Assembly (NCBI GenBank): GCA_002334985.1
Contig: DDBY01000065.1
Span: 1-6,370 of the forward strand
Source of the DNA: Micavibrio sp. UBA2020
GTDB taxonomy: Bacteria; Pseudomonadota; Alphaproteobacteria; Micavibrionales; UBA2020
DNA length: 6,370 nt
Reading direction: 5' to 3'
The notes under the pieces are model-generated. The model made no database searches. It was not told the origin of the DNA and saw only the letters and a list, made by a program, of their open reading frames with translations. Each line of letters starts with the position of its first letter. The stretch's first letter is position 1. Positions 1 to 6,370 of the stretch are shown here, piece after piece. Both the position numbers and the translations under genes were made by a program.

Positions 1-1734
1 TTTCTTTTTGCCCTCTTTTTGTTTTTCTAACAGTTTGCGCTTGCGGCTGATGTCGCCGCCGTAGCACTTGGCCGTCACGTCTTTGCGCATGGCCGAAATG
101 GTTTCGCGGGCAATGATCTTGGCGCCCACGGCAGCCTGTATGGCGATGACAAACTGCTGGCGGGGCAGCAATTCCTTGAGCCGGGAGCAAATACCCCTGC
201 CGAAACTCTCCGCTTTGGAGCGGTGAACGAGCGCAGAGAGGGCATCCACATTTTCGCCGTTGAGCTTGATGTCGAGTTTGACCAAGTCGGTGAGGCGGTA
301 GTCTATGGGTTGGTAGTCGAAGGAAGCATAGCCGCGGGAGATGGACTTGAGGCGGTCGTAAAAGTCAAACACGATTTCGGCCAGCGGCATCTCAAAGGTC
401 ATTTCCACGCGGGTTTCCGTCAGGTAGTTCTGCTTGGTCAGGATGCCGCGCTTGTCCATGCACAGCGTCATGATGGTGCCGATGTACTCCGGTTTGGTGA
501 TGATTTGTGCCTGAATGAACGGCTCCTCGGCGTAGTCCAGTACCGTCGGATCGGGCATGTCCATCGGGTTGCGTACTATAAGGCTTTCGCCACGGCGGGT
601 GAAGGCATTGTAGGATACGTTGGGTACGGTGGTGATCACGTCCTGATTGAACTCGCGCGAGAGGCGCTCCTGCACGATTTCGAGGTGCAACATACCGAGG
701 AAGCCGCAGCGGAAACCAAAGCCCAGCGCCGCCGAGGATTCGGGTTCAAACACCAAAGAAGCGTCGTTGAGTTGCAGTTTCTCCAAGCTGTCGCGGAGGT
801 CTTCAAAATCGTCGTTGTCCAAGGGGAAGATACCTGCAAATACCATCGGTTTTACATCCTCAAAGCCCTTGATCGGCTCGGCTGCGGGCGCCTGAAGGTG
901 GGTAATGGTGTCGCCTACTTTTATCTCTTTCGACACCTTGATGCCGGTGATGACGTAGCCCACGTTGCCGGCGGCTAATTCTTTACCGGCCACATAATCC
1001 ATCTGCAAAATGCCCACCTCATCGGCCTGATAATTGCGGCCGGTGTTCATAAACTGAATCTTGTCGCCATGGCGCAGGGTGCCGTTCATGATGCGGATGT
1101 TGGCAATGACGCCCCGGAACGAGTTGAAAATGGAGTCGAAAATCAATGCCTGAAGCGGCGCTTCGGGATCGCCTTTGGGCGCCGGAATGCGCGCTACAAT
1201 GGCTGCCAAAACATCTTCCACGCCCTGCCCGGTACGACCGCTCGCCAGCAGAATTTCCTCCCGCTTGCAACCAATGAGGTCTATGATCTGGTCCGAAACC
1301 TCGTCCACCATGGCGCTCTCCATGTCAATTTTGTTGAGCACCGGAATGATCTCCAAATCGTGTTCGATGGCGAGATACAGGTTGGAAATGGTCTGAGCCT
1401 GAATGCCTTGCGACGCATCCACCAGCAACAAAGCGCCCTCGCAGGCAGCAATGGAGCGCGATACTTCGTAGGAGAAGTCCACGTGGCCGGGGGTGTCTAT
1501 CATGTTGAGCGTATAGCGCTCGCCGTCGGTGTGCAGGTAAGACATCTGGATGGCGTGGCTCTTGATGGTGATGCCGCGCTCGCGTTCCAGCTCCATGTTG
1601 TCGAGAATTTGCTCTTTCATCTCGCGGTCGGTCAGGCCGCCGCAGGTCTGGATAAGACGGTCGGCAAGTGTTGACTTCCCATGGTCGATATGGGCAATAA
1701 TCGAGAAGTTCCGGATGTGCTTTTGTTCTGTCAT
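1..1734 (-). CDS. lepA: Elongation factor 4 (LepA), translation GTPase, 3' end cut by window
   Basis: LepA is a ribosome-bound GTPase resembling EF-G; it acts on stalled or mistranslocated ribosomes and in initiation/biogenesis, in the cytoplasm or at the membrane. I translated the frame through all 578 codons to the window edge and found no stop or frameshift; the family is about 600 residues, so roughly 20 C-terminal residues are missing. Visible motifs: G1 P-loop AHIDHGKST (14-22), G2 around RERGITIKS (51-59), G3 DTPGH (80-84), G4 NKID (134-137), the LepA core [10 protein letters not shown] (338-347), and the LepA-specific C-terminal stretch [19 protein letters not shown] (551-569). Start: ATG at 1734 gives the usual short lead [20 protein letters not shown]. 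There is no clear Shine-Dalgarno; upstream is A-rich. Blocks such as KSHAIQM (58-64), [17 protein letters not shown] (290-306) and ITTVPNVSY (367-375) match Bacteroidota LepA from memory and not the alphaproteobacterial form. Its Leu codons include TTG/TTA in about 14 of 53 (hand count), against none of 27 in tyrS. Confidence 0.97.
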   Translation of the reverse strand, partial: MTEQKHIRNFSIIAHIDHGKSTLADRLIQTCGGLTDREMKEQILDNMELERERGITIKSHAIQMSYLHTDGERYTLNMIDTPGHVDFSYEVSRSIAACEGALLLVDASQGIQAQTISNLYLAIEHDLEIIPVLNKIDMESAMVDEVSDQIIDLIGCKREEILLASGRTGQGVEDVLAAIVARIPAPKGDPEAPLQALIFDSIFNSFRGVIANIRIMNGTLRHGDKIQFMNTGRNYQADEVGILQMDYVAGKELAAGNVGYVITGIKVSKEIKVGDTITHLQAPAAEPIKGFEDVKPMVFAGIFPLDNDDFEDLRDSLEKLQLNDASLVFEPESSAALGFGFRCGFLGMLHLEIVQERLSREFNQDVITTVPNVSYNAFTRRGESLIVRNPMDMPDPTVLDYAEEPFIQAQIITKPEYIGTIMTLCMDKRGILTKQNYLTETRVEMTFEMPLAEIVFDFYDRLKSISRGYASFDYQPIDYRLTDLVKLDIKLNGENVDALSALVHRSKAESFGRGICSRLKELLPRQQFVIAIQAAVGAKIIARETISAMRKDVTAKCYGGDISRKRKLLEKQKEGKKK

Positions 1735-1764
1735 AATTTTTCTGGTTTCAACCGGGTTCGGTGG

Positions 1765-2682
1765 ATGATGCGGCGCCTGATAGTCGTTTTTACTTATTTC
1801 CTTATTGCGCTTTGTTTTAGCGGGAATATGGCGAAAGCTCAAGAGCTTGCCGCGCTGCCGGACAAGATTCAGGGCAACTGGGCCCTGCCCGATTGCGGGA
1901 TTTATGACGAAGCCCTGCTTTTTACCCGTCATTTTTACCTAAAATCCTCCGGCGGGGGGCTTTCCCTGGAGCCCGCGGGGCTGGAGCGGGAATCCGATGA
2001 TTACTTGATTCTCTCCCTCGGCAGCACCGTAGCGCCTGTGCAGGTCGAAAACGACGGTATCATGACCCTTGGCATCCTTGAAAAGCCGCCGGCCAAACGC
2101 ACCCGCAACTGGCCGCGGCTGTGGGAAAAACTGCCCCATGACCAGAGCGTCGAATACACCTCCTGCACCGAAGCGCCGACGGTCGTGCCCAAAAACATGG
2201 CGCGCCTGATGCGCTTCGTTGACCGCCTGCGCGAAGCCTGCGCCGTGACCGACAGCAAGGACTGCGCCCGCGTCGCTTTCAAACTGGCCGACAGCGACAA
2301 CAACAAACGTCTTGGCCAAGGTGAAATTCTCGCGGCAACCGAAAGCCTGATGCTATTCGCCGAAATGGGCGCAAAGCCGCAACTAAGCGCGGAAGAAATC
2401 AAAGCCGTTAAAACGCGCGCGGCCGAAGAAGGCCACGCCATCGCTGCCGATTTACTGGCGCGTTATGACGCGGATAAATCCGGCAATCTTGATTACAACG
2501 AAATCGTCGAGAATTTTACCGCCCCCGCCCTGCCCGTTATCCGCGAAATGGCGGAGAAAGCATCGAACCTGCTGCCGTCGCTAAAACTTGCTGGCGCGGC
2601 GCTGTCTTATACCGAAAGCCCCCCTGCAAGCACCGATGCCGCGCCGGAAAAGAAACAGACCTACAAGCGTAAAGATTATTAA
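1765..2682 (+). CDS. Exported protein with two EF-hand calcium-binding loops, function unknown
   Basis: About 305 residues from the ATG at 1765 (a second ATG follows at 1768). This start is preferred over the in-frame ATG at 1681 because the longer form overlaps lepA by 54 bp and puts 28 unlikely residues before a good signal peptide: MMRR, a hydrophobic stretch [14 protein letters not shown] (5-18), then probable cleavage after A25 (AKA-QE). Two canonical EF-hand loops follow: D176-S-D178-N-N180-K-R-L-G-Q-G-E187 and D235-A-D237-K-S239-G-N-L-D-Y-N-E246, with acidic ligands at positions 1, 3 and 12. The mature part has four cysteines (C44, C134, C159, C167), enough for two periplasmic disulfides. 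The N-terminal portion (26-170) contains W40 and [17 protein letters not shown] but I recognise no family. The C-terminus is low-complexity and charged ([11 protein letters not shown]). By family knowledge, EF-hands bind Ca2+; a periplasmic sensing or stability role is inference. It diverges from lepA with only 30 bp between start codons, and no convincing promoter or Shine-Dalgarno is visible. Confidence 0.85.
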   Translation: MMRRLIVVFTYFLIALCFSGNMAKAQELAALPDKIQGNWALPDCGIYDEALLFTRHFYLKSSGGGLSLEPAGLERESDDYLILSLGSTVAPVQVENDGIMTLGILEKPPAKRTRNWPRLWEKLPHDQSVEYTSCTEAPTVVPKNMARLMRFVDRLREACAVTDSKDCARVAFKLADSDNNKRLGQGEILAATESLMLFAEMGAKPQLSAEEIKAVKTRAAEEGHAIAADLLARYDADKSGNLDYNEIVENFTAPALPVIREMAEKASNLLPSLKLAGAALSYTESPPASTDAAPEKKQTYKRKDY

Positions 2683-2704
2683 AGCTACGCGCAGCTATAA
2701 AACA

Positions 2705-2789
2705 CGTCATTCCGGCGCAGGCCGGTGTCCAACTTCAACCTATGTTGGCGCGGCTACTTTTCTGGACACCGGCCTGCGCCGGTAAGACG
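2705..2789. repeat. Long inverted repeat, REP/BIME-like palindromic element
   Basis: Arms of 20 bp at 2712-2731 (CCGGCGCAGGCCGGTGTCCA) and 2763-2782 are exact reverse complements. Extending outward to 2705 and 2789 keeps 25 of 27 positions paired. The loop is 31 bp (2732-2762). Each arm itself contains a mini-hairpin of the form CCGGC-N4-GCCGG, so the element is two small palindromes in opposite orientation, as in REP/BIME elements. The outer GTCATTCCGGCGCAGGCCGG resembles the common proteobacterial intergenic palindromes that begin GTCATTCC (from memory). It sits between two converging genes and could end transcription from both sides or stabilise mRNA 3' ends, but no T-tract follows either arm, so it is not a standard intrinsic terminator. 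Confidence 0.9.
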
Positions 2790-2804
2790 AACATCACAAG
2801 GGGG

Positions 2805-2903
2805 ATTGTTTTATTCCTGCGGGCTCGCCGCTAGCGCGCTTGTTTATTTTTGTGGGCTCGCCTCCTGCGCGTTTATTTATTTTTGCGGGCTTGCCTCCTG
2901 CGC
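2805..2903 (-). repeat. 33-bp tandem repeat, three copies, containing the sua5 C-terminal codons and stop
   Basis: On the minus strand three direct copies lie head to tail: 2903-2871, 2870-2838 and 2837-2805. The period is exactly 33 bp (11 codons), so all are in frame with sua5. Copy 1 encodes the natural end AQEASPQK-stop, with the TAA at 2879-2877. Copy 2 again reads AQEASPQK-stop, differing by silent third-base changes (GCA to GCG, CCG to CCA). Copy 3 reads ALAASPQE-stop and is more diverged. Only copy 1 is translated as part of sua5; the others are downstream of its stop. The pattern suggests slippage or unequal-crossover duplication followed by drift. Confidence 0.92.
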
Positions 2904-3887
2904 GCCCGCTGCCCTTTTCAGCCTGTCGTTGATAGCAAGACCAAGGCCAGTGTCCGGTATATTCATGACCGCAATGGTTTTTGCCCCGCAACCGTCGAGC
3001 GTGTGCAGCATCGCAAAAACATTCGCGGCCGCTTCGTTCAAATCGCCCGTTTCACTCAGGTTCAACAACCAGCCGTCCGGTAATTTCTGCTTGGCAAAAC
3101 CGCCGCCCTGCATGCCCATGAACTTGAGGGAGCCGAAGGCGAGCAAGGCCTCCCCCACCGCCACATCAACGGCATGCAGCCGCAGCGGCGTGCGCGGCGC
3201 GTAATGTTTCAAAAGCTGCCCCGGCGATTTGGGTTTGTCATCCACCGCTTCGGTTTCCACGCGCACTTCACCGAGGTGCATTTCCAGCTCGTCCAGCGTC
3301 ACGCCGCCCGGCCTGAGCAGAACGGCAACATCGCCGCTGAGGTCGATAACTGTTGATTCAAGCCCCACCGCCGCCTTGCCGCCCGCCAAAATCATGCCGG
3401 CTTTTTCACCAAGGCTTTGCGCCACATGCTGCGGCGTCGTGGGGCTGAGAAGGCCGGAGGCATTCGCGCTCGGCGCGGCAATCGGGCGCCCCAGCGCGGC
3501 AATCAACTGCCGCGCCACCGGATGCGACGGACAGCGCACCGCAATCGTCGGCAACCCCGCGCTGCACAGCAGCGACACGGCAGAGCCCGGTTTGCGCGGC
3601 AAAATCATGGTGAGCGGCCCCGGCCAGAACAGCTCCGCCAGCAGGCGCGCACGGATGTCAAATTCCACAATCTCTTCCGCTTGCGCGCGGTTTGCCACAT
3701 GCACAATCACGGGGTTGAATGTCGGCCGCCCCTTGGCTTCGAATATCGCTGCCACGGCGCGGTCGTTGGTGGCATCGGCGCCAAGGCCATAGACTGTTTC
3801 GGTGGGCAGGGTCACAAGCGCGCCCGCACGCAGGCGCTCAGCCGCCTGCGCAATCGCCTCCGGCGTTGCTTGCACAATCAGGCTCAT
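2877..3887 (-). CDS. sua5: L-threonylcarbamoyladenylate synthase, long Sua5/YwlC type
   Basis: This enzyme makes threonylcarbamoyl-AMP from threonine, bicarbonate and ATP, the first step of the t6A modification at position 37 of ANN-decoding tRNAs; TsaB/TsaD/TsaE then transfer the group. The 336-residue length fits the two-domain Sua5 form rather than the short TsaC/YrdC form. YrdC domain signatures in order: PTETVYGLGA (28-37), KGRPTFNP (52-59), WPGPLTMIL (88-96), RCPSHPVA (118-125), PSANASGLLSPT (139-150), GLESTVID (175-182) and LRPGG (191-195). The linker motif SPGQLLKHYAPRTPL (221-235), which closes over the active site in Sua5, leads into the C-terminal Sua5 domain. Start: the ATG (3887-3885) overlaps the anmK stop in an ATGA junction, so translation is probably coupled; only a weak G-rich SD-like stretch (GGCAGG) precedes it. 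The C-terminus ends inside a 33-bp tandem repeat. Confidence 0.96.
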   Translation of the reverse strand: MSLIVQATPEAIAQAAERLRAGALVTLPTETVYGLGADATNDRAVAAIFEAKGRPTFNPVIVHVANRAQAEEIVEFDIRARLLAELFWPGPLTMILPRKPGSAVSLLCSAGLPTIAVRCPSHPVARQLIAALGRPIAAPSANASGLLSPTTPQHVAQSLGEKAGMILAGGKAAVGLESTVIDLSGDVAVLLRPGGVTLDELEMHLGEVRVETEAVDDKPKSPGQLLKHYAPRTPLRLHAVDVAVGEALLAFGSLKFMGMQGGGFAKQKLPDGWLLNLSETGDLNEAAANVFAMLHTLDGCGAKTIAVMNIPDTGLGLAINDRLKRAAGAQEASPQK

Positions 3888-4984
3888 GCCGCGCCTGCCG
3901 TTTTGCCGCGCGGGTGATGCAGCGTGCCGCCCGTCATGTCGCGCGGCGCGCCCGTGGTGCCGGGGAAACTGATGGGCAGGCCGCGCAGGCTGCGCACCGC
4001 CATATAGGCAAAAGCCTCCGCCTCGATTGCATCGCCGTCAAAGCCGATATCTTCGATAGGGTTCACAGGCACGCCAAGCGCGCTGCGCAGCCCGTGCATC
4101 ATTTCGGCATTCAGCCTGCCGCCGCCGGCGACGATCCAGCGGCGCGGTTTTTGCGGCAGAAAATCCGCTGCGCGCGCAACAGCGCGCACCGTAAAGGCTG
4201 TCAGCGTCGCCGCGCCTTCGTTCACGCCCAGATGCTGCCAGCGGGCAGAAACGAAATCGTTGCGGTCGAGGGATTTGGGCGGCTTTGCCGCAAAAAACGG
4301 ATGCGACATTAAATCTGCCAGCACGCTTTCATCCACACGGCCGGAGGCGGCGGCTTCGCCGTTTTTATCGTATTTCTGCCCCGTTTTTTGCAGCATCCAG
4401 TCGTCAATCAGCGCATTGCCGGGGCCCGTGTCAAAAGCCAGTATGCCGCCGTCTTCACCCACATAGGTCACATTCGCCACGCCGCCAATGTTCAAAAATG
4501 CACAGGGTTTTTCCAGCTGCGCCGCCAGCGCGCGGTGATACACAGGTGCGAGAGGCGCTCCCTGCCCGCCCGCCTTCACATCAGGCGTTCGGAAATCGTT
4601 CACAACAGGCAAGCCCGTCAGCGCCGCCAGATGCGCGCCATCGCCCAGCTGGCAGGTATAGCCCCGCGCGGGGTCATGCGCCACGGTCTGGCCGTGGAAA
4701 CCGATAAGGTCTATGCCTGCGGAACCTCCCCGCGCCGCAAGCAGTTGGCGGATGGCGGCGGCATGGGCTTCGGTCAATTCGCGCTCCACCGCTGCGGCCT
4801 CGGCGCGGCGCTCGGGCGGTAAATTCAAGCAGGCGCGAATACGCGCACGCAGGCCGTCTTCGTAGGGCACGGATATGAAGCCCTCGCGCAGGATATACCC
4901 CTCGCCGTCCGTGGAAAGGACAGCGGCATCGATACCATCGAGCGAGGTGCCGCTCATCAGGCCAACTACGCGATAAATCTGCAT
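3884..4984 (-). CDS. anmK: Anhydro-N-acetylmuramic acid kinase
   Basis: AnmK uses ATP to open the 1,6-anhydro ring of anhydro-MurNAc and phosphorylate it, giving MurNAc-6-phosphate; this is a cytoplasmic step of peptidoglycan recycling. The 366 residues match the usual length (about 370). Motifs in order: GLMSGTSLDGID (8-19, nucleotide-binding loop), IGFHGQT (94-100), NDFRTPDVKAGGQGAPLAP (129-147), NIGGVANVTYV (165-175), FDTGPGNALIDDW (184-196), VAGGGRLN (285-292) and PISFPGTTGA (337-346). D185 in the FDTGPGN motif corresponds by motif position to the catalytic Asp of the E. coli enzyme. The start ATG is supported by AGGAG at 4997-4993, eight bases upstream. It is first in a two-gene unit with sua5, their ends overlapping by 4 bp, and diverges from the cigR-like and tyrS genes. 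Divergent anmK and tyrS are, from memory, a common arrangement in alphaproteobacteria. Confidence 0.97.
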   Translation of the reverse strand: MQIYRVVGLMSGTSLDGIDAAVLSTDGEGYILREGFISVPYEDGLRARIRACLNLPPERRAEAAAVERELTEAHAAAIRQLLAARGGSAGIDLIGFHGQTVAHDPARGYTCQLGDGAHLAALTGLPVVNDFRTPDVKAGGQGAPLAPVYHRALAAQLEKPCAFLNIGGVANVTYVGEDGGILAFDTGPGNALIDDWMLQKTGQKYDKNGEAAASGRVDESVLADLMSHPFFAAKPPKSLDRNDFVSARWQHLGVNEGAATLTAFTVRAVARAADFLPQKPRRWIVAGGGRLNAEMMHGLRSALGVPVNPIEDIGFDGDAIEAEAFAYMAVRSLRGLPISFPGTTGAPRDMTGGTLHHPRGKTAGAA

Positions 4985-4992
4985 TTTTCAGG

Positions 4993-4997
4993 CTCCT
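4993..4997 (-). promoter_or_regulatory. Ribosome binding site of anmK
   Basis: AGGAG on the minus strand lies eight bases before the anmK ATG (4984-4982). This is good Shine-Dalgarno spacing and fixes the start. No strong sigma-70 promoter for anmK is evident in the 85-bp gap. Confidence 0.75.
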
Positions 4998-5004
4998 ATT
5001 GGCA

Positions 5005-5017
5005 TATTGCCGCAATA
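5005..5017. promoter_or_regulatory. 13-bp palindrome overlapping the -35 box, possible operator
   Basis: TATTGC-C-GCAATA is a perfect 6+1+6 dyad in the anmK/cigR-like divergent gap. It covers the -35 hexamer proposed for the plus-strand promoter, a position where a repressor could act on it or on both directions. Only the symmetry and location support this; no regulator is known from the window. Confidence 0.4.
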
Positions 5018-5035
5018 CAGCAAATAGCCTATGAT
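5007..5035 (+). promoter_or_regulatory. Candidate sigma-70 promoter for the cigR-like and tyrS genes
   Basis: TTGCCG (5007-5012, 4 of 6 to consensus) and TATGAT (5030-5035, 5 of 6) are separated by exactly 17 bp. The -10 box ends 34 bases before the cigR-like ATG, leaving a short leader with a Shine-Dalgarno. This is the best promoter match I found in the window. Confidence 0.6.
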
Positions 5036-5055
5036 AGCCCCAAATTCAAGGACGT

Positions 5056-5061
5056 GAAAGG
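5056..5061 (+). promoter_or_regulatory. Ribosome binding site of the cigR-like gene
   Basis: GAAAGG lies eight bases before the ATG at 5070 and supports that start over the later in-frame ATG at 5106, which would remove most of the signal peptide. Confidence 0.6.
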
Positions 5062-5069
5062 TCTCCGCC

Positions 5070-5531
5070 ATGCACAATATCATCGCCACGCTGATTTTGA
5101 CGGTTATGTCCGTTGTCCCCTCGGTTTATGCCATGGCCGCACCGGTAAATTCCGGTGATAGCGCCGCCCAGCGCGTTATCGAGCGCGTATTCAGCGAAGC
5201 CGAGCGCGCTGTTATCGAAGAATTCTATCTGCAAAACGACAAAGAGAACGCCAAAGGCAAAGGCGGCAAGAAAAAAGGCAAAGGCCTGCCCCCCGGTCTT
5301 GCCAAAAAAGACCGCCTGCCCCCGGGGCTTGAAAAACAGCTGAAGAAAAACGGCACGTTGCCCCCCGGCCTTGCGCGCAACGACCTGCCGCTCGCGCTGC
5401 AAAATAAACTCTATCCGCCCAAAGCAGGGACCAAGCGCATTCTGGTCGGCCGCGATATCGTTCTTATCGATACCAAGACCGACCTTATCCTCGACATCAT
5501 CCATGACGTCGTGCGCGCAAGCGGCCTTTAA
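5070..5531 (+). CDS. Small exported CigR-like / RcnB-like protein with LPPGL repeats
   Basis: A 153-residue protein. Residues 1-22 (MHNIIATLILTVMSVVPSVYAM) look like a signal peptide with a weakly charged start; cleavage is probably near A21-A24. Then comes a short predicted helix (QRVIERVFSEAERAVIEEFY, 34-53), a Lys/Gly-rich linker (58-72), three LPPGL motifs (73-77, 83-87, 97-101), and a C-terminal module TKRILVGRDIVLIDTKTDLILDII (121-144). The order 'basic linker, LPPGL-A-K repeats, L-P-x-x-L, then RxLVGxDIVLID' is that of proteins annotated as anti-virulence regulator CigR family or RcnB-related in proteobacteria. That assignment is from memory of the pattern. Salmonella CigR influences virulence through its own regulators; here no function should be transferred, only family membership and a probable periplasmic or inner-membrane location. 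It precedes tyrS by 34 bp on the same strand, so it may be co-transcribed with it. Confidence 0.82.
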   Translation: MHNIIATLILTVMSVVPSVYAMAAPVNSGDSAAQRVIERVFSEAERAVIEEFYLQNDKENAKGKGGKKKGKGLPPGLAKKDRLPPGLEKQLKKNGTLPPGLARNDLPLALQNKLYPPKAGTKRILVGRDIVLIDTKTDLILDIIHDVVRASGL

Positions 5532-5565
5532 GAAAAAAGAAAAAAACTGAAAGAACAGAACCTCC

Positions 5566-6370
5566 ATGGCCTCGACGTCTGATTTCCTTCACATCATGCA
5601 GGAACGTGGTTTCCTGCACCAATGCACCGACATCGACGGCCTGCGCAAGCAGCTGGAAAGCGGCACTGTCACTTGCTACACGGGCTATGACGCCACGGCA
5701 ACCAGCCTGCATGCAGGCAGTCTGCTTTCCATCATGATGATGCGCTGGTTTCAAAAATGCGGCCACCGCCCCATCGTTCTTATGGGCGGCGGCACGACCA
5801 AAGTCGGCGACCCGACAGGCAAGGACGAAAGCCGCAAGATGCTTTCCGATGCCGACATCGACAACAACATCGCGGGCATCCGCAAAGTCTTTCAAAAATT
5901 CATCACCTTCGGCAATAGCCCCACAGACGCGCTGATGGTCAACAATGCCGAGTGGCTGGAGAAAATCAACTACATCGAATTCCTGCGCGATTACGGCCCG
6001 CATTTCAGCATCAACCGCATGCTGACAATGGACAGCGTGCGCCTGCGGCTGGAGCGTGAACAATCCCTCAGCTTCCTTGAATTCAACTATATGCTGCTGC
6101 AGGCCTATGACTTCCTCGAACTTTACAAGCGCTATGGCTGCGCGGTGCAGTTCGGCGGCTCTGACCAGTGGGGCAATATCATTGGCGGCGTCGATCTGGT
6201 GCGCCGCATCCTACAAAAAGAATCCTTCGGCCTCACCTGCCCGCTACTGACCACCGCCAGCGGCAAAAAAATGGGCAAGAGCGCCAGCGGCGCCGTCTGG
6301 CTCAACGACGATATGTTCAGCGCCTATGATTACTACCAGTATTGGCGCAATACCGAAGACACCGACGTCG
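5566..6370 (+). CDS. tyrS: Tyrosine-tRNA ligase (class I), 3' end cut by window
   Basis: TyrS charges tRNA-Tyr with tyrosine using ATP, in the cytoplasm. The frame is open from the ATG at 5566 to the window edge (268 full codons); the family is about 400-420 residues, so the rest of the anticodon-binding region and the S4-like C-terminal domain lie outside. Rossmann catalytic domain motifs: [14 protein letters not shown] (39-52), with HAGS (49-52) replacing the HIGH motif; [20 protein letters not shown] (74-93); [11 protein letters not shown]; the tyrosine-pocket motif [10 protein letters not shown] (195-204); and KMGKS (235-239) in place of KMSKS. HxGS with KMGKS is the pattern I recall for alphaproteobacterial TyrS. 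Start: [22 protein letters not shown] aligns with the family N-terminus; the later ATG at 5596 would cut it. No strong Shine-Dalgarno is present; the leader is a run of A with GAAAG at 5549-5553, twelve bases upstream. It is probably transcribed from the promoter before the cigR-like gene. Confidence 0.97.
   Translation, partial: MASTSDFLHIMQERGFLHQCTDIDGLRKQLESGTVTCYTGYDATATSLHAGSLLSIMMMRWFQKCGHRPIVLMGGGTTKVGDPTGKDESRKMLSDADIDNNIAGIRKVFQKFITFGNSPTDALMVNNAEWLEKINYIEFLRDYGPHFSINRMLTMDSVRLRLEREQSLSFLEFNYMLLQAYDFLELYKRYGCAVQFGGSDQWGNIIGGVDLVRRILQKESFGLTCPLLTTASGKKMGKSASGAVWLNDDMFSAYDYYQYWRNTEDTDV

Noticed and set aside
223..978. 251-codon open frame on the plus strand
   Set aside because: It lies entirely antisense to lepA, whose minus-strand frame I translated with all GTPase motifs; the plus-strand protein has no recognisable domain and is a codon-bias shadow. 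The same holds for 1069-1674.
1681..1764. Upstream extension of the EF-hand gene to the ATG at 1681
   Set aside because: It would overlap the lepA 5' end and bury the signal peptide 28 residues inside the protein; 1765 gives a normal exported N-terminus.
1765..1818. Lipoprotein signal at C17 of the EF-hand protein
   Set aside because: The residues before C17 (I-A-L) do not fit the lipobox L-[AS/TVI]-[GAS]-C, and the cysteine falls inside the hydrophobic core.
2683..2698. AGCT...AGCT hairpin just after the EF-hand stop as a terminator
   Set aside because: The stem is only four pairs and no T-tract follows; it would not be stable.
2725..3204. 159-codon plus-strand frame with repeated 'CGLASCA' residues
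   Set aside because: The repeats are the 33-bp tandem array read on the wrong strand, and the rest is antisense to sua5.
3417..4312. Arg/Ala/His-rich plus-strand frames
   Set aside because: They are antisense to sua5 and anmK, show the composition typical of GC-rich shadow frames, and carry no motif.
5710..5721. HAGS instead of HIGH in TyrS as a sign of a degenerate or unusual enzyme
   Set aside because: Family variants with HxGS and KMGKS occur in alphaproteobacterial TyrS, and all other catalytic motifs are present.
5497..6063. 188-codon minus-strand frame
   Set aside because: It is antisense to tyrS and the end of the cigR-like gene, both of which have strong family motifs.
1..6370. A novel defence, mobile or biosynthetic system
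   Set aside because: No nuclease, integrase, transposase, toxin, CRISPR-like spaced repeat or biosynthetic cluster was seen; the only repeats are the inverted repeat and the three-copy tandem array.

Overview
The window looks like a chromosomal segment of an alphaproteobacterium, possibly Micavibrio- or Rhodospirillales-like. This is inferred from the TyrS block G-K-D-E-S-R-K-M-L, the K-M-G-K-S variant of KMSKS, and the anmK/tyrS neighbourhood. The first 1.73 kb is an exception: it encodes a translation GTPase whose sequence reads as Bacteroidota-type. I find no phage, CRISPR, toxin-antitoxin, secretion or biosynthetic system, so most of the window is ordinary housekeeping DNA.

Layout. Positions 1-1734 (minus) are lepA, cut by the left edge after 578 codons and intact in frame. 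At 1765-2682 (plus) is an exported protein with two EF-hands and an unrecognised N-terminal part. The convergent gap 2683-2876 holds a near-perfect long inverted repeat (2705-2789) and a 33-bp tandem repeat that has copied the 3' end of the next gene, stop codon included. At 3887-2877 (minus) is a long-form Sua5/YwlC threonylcarbamoyl-AMP synthase, whose start overlaps the stop of anmK (4984-3884, minus). An 85-bp divergent promoter region (4985-5069) separates anmK from a small exported CigR-like protein with three LPPGL repeats (5070-5531, plus). That gene is followed after 34 bp by tyrS (from 5566, plus), which is cut by the right edge.

How the genes fit together. Sua5 (t6A tRNA modification), TyrS (tRNA charging) and LepA (elongation factor 4) all serve translation. 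AnmK recycles cell-wall anhydro-MurNAc. The two exported proteins have no assigned role. anmK-sua5 looks like a translationally coupled pair, and cigR-like-tyrS a probable co-transcribed pair firing the other way from the same intergenic region.

The points most worth checking are the apparent lineage break at about 1735-1765 (gene transfer or a chimeric assembly), the triplicated sua5 end, and the inverted repeat.
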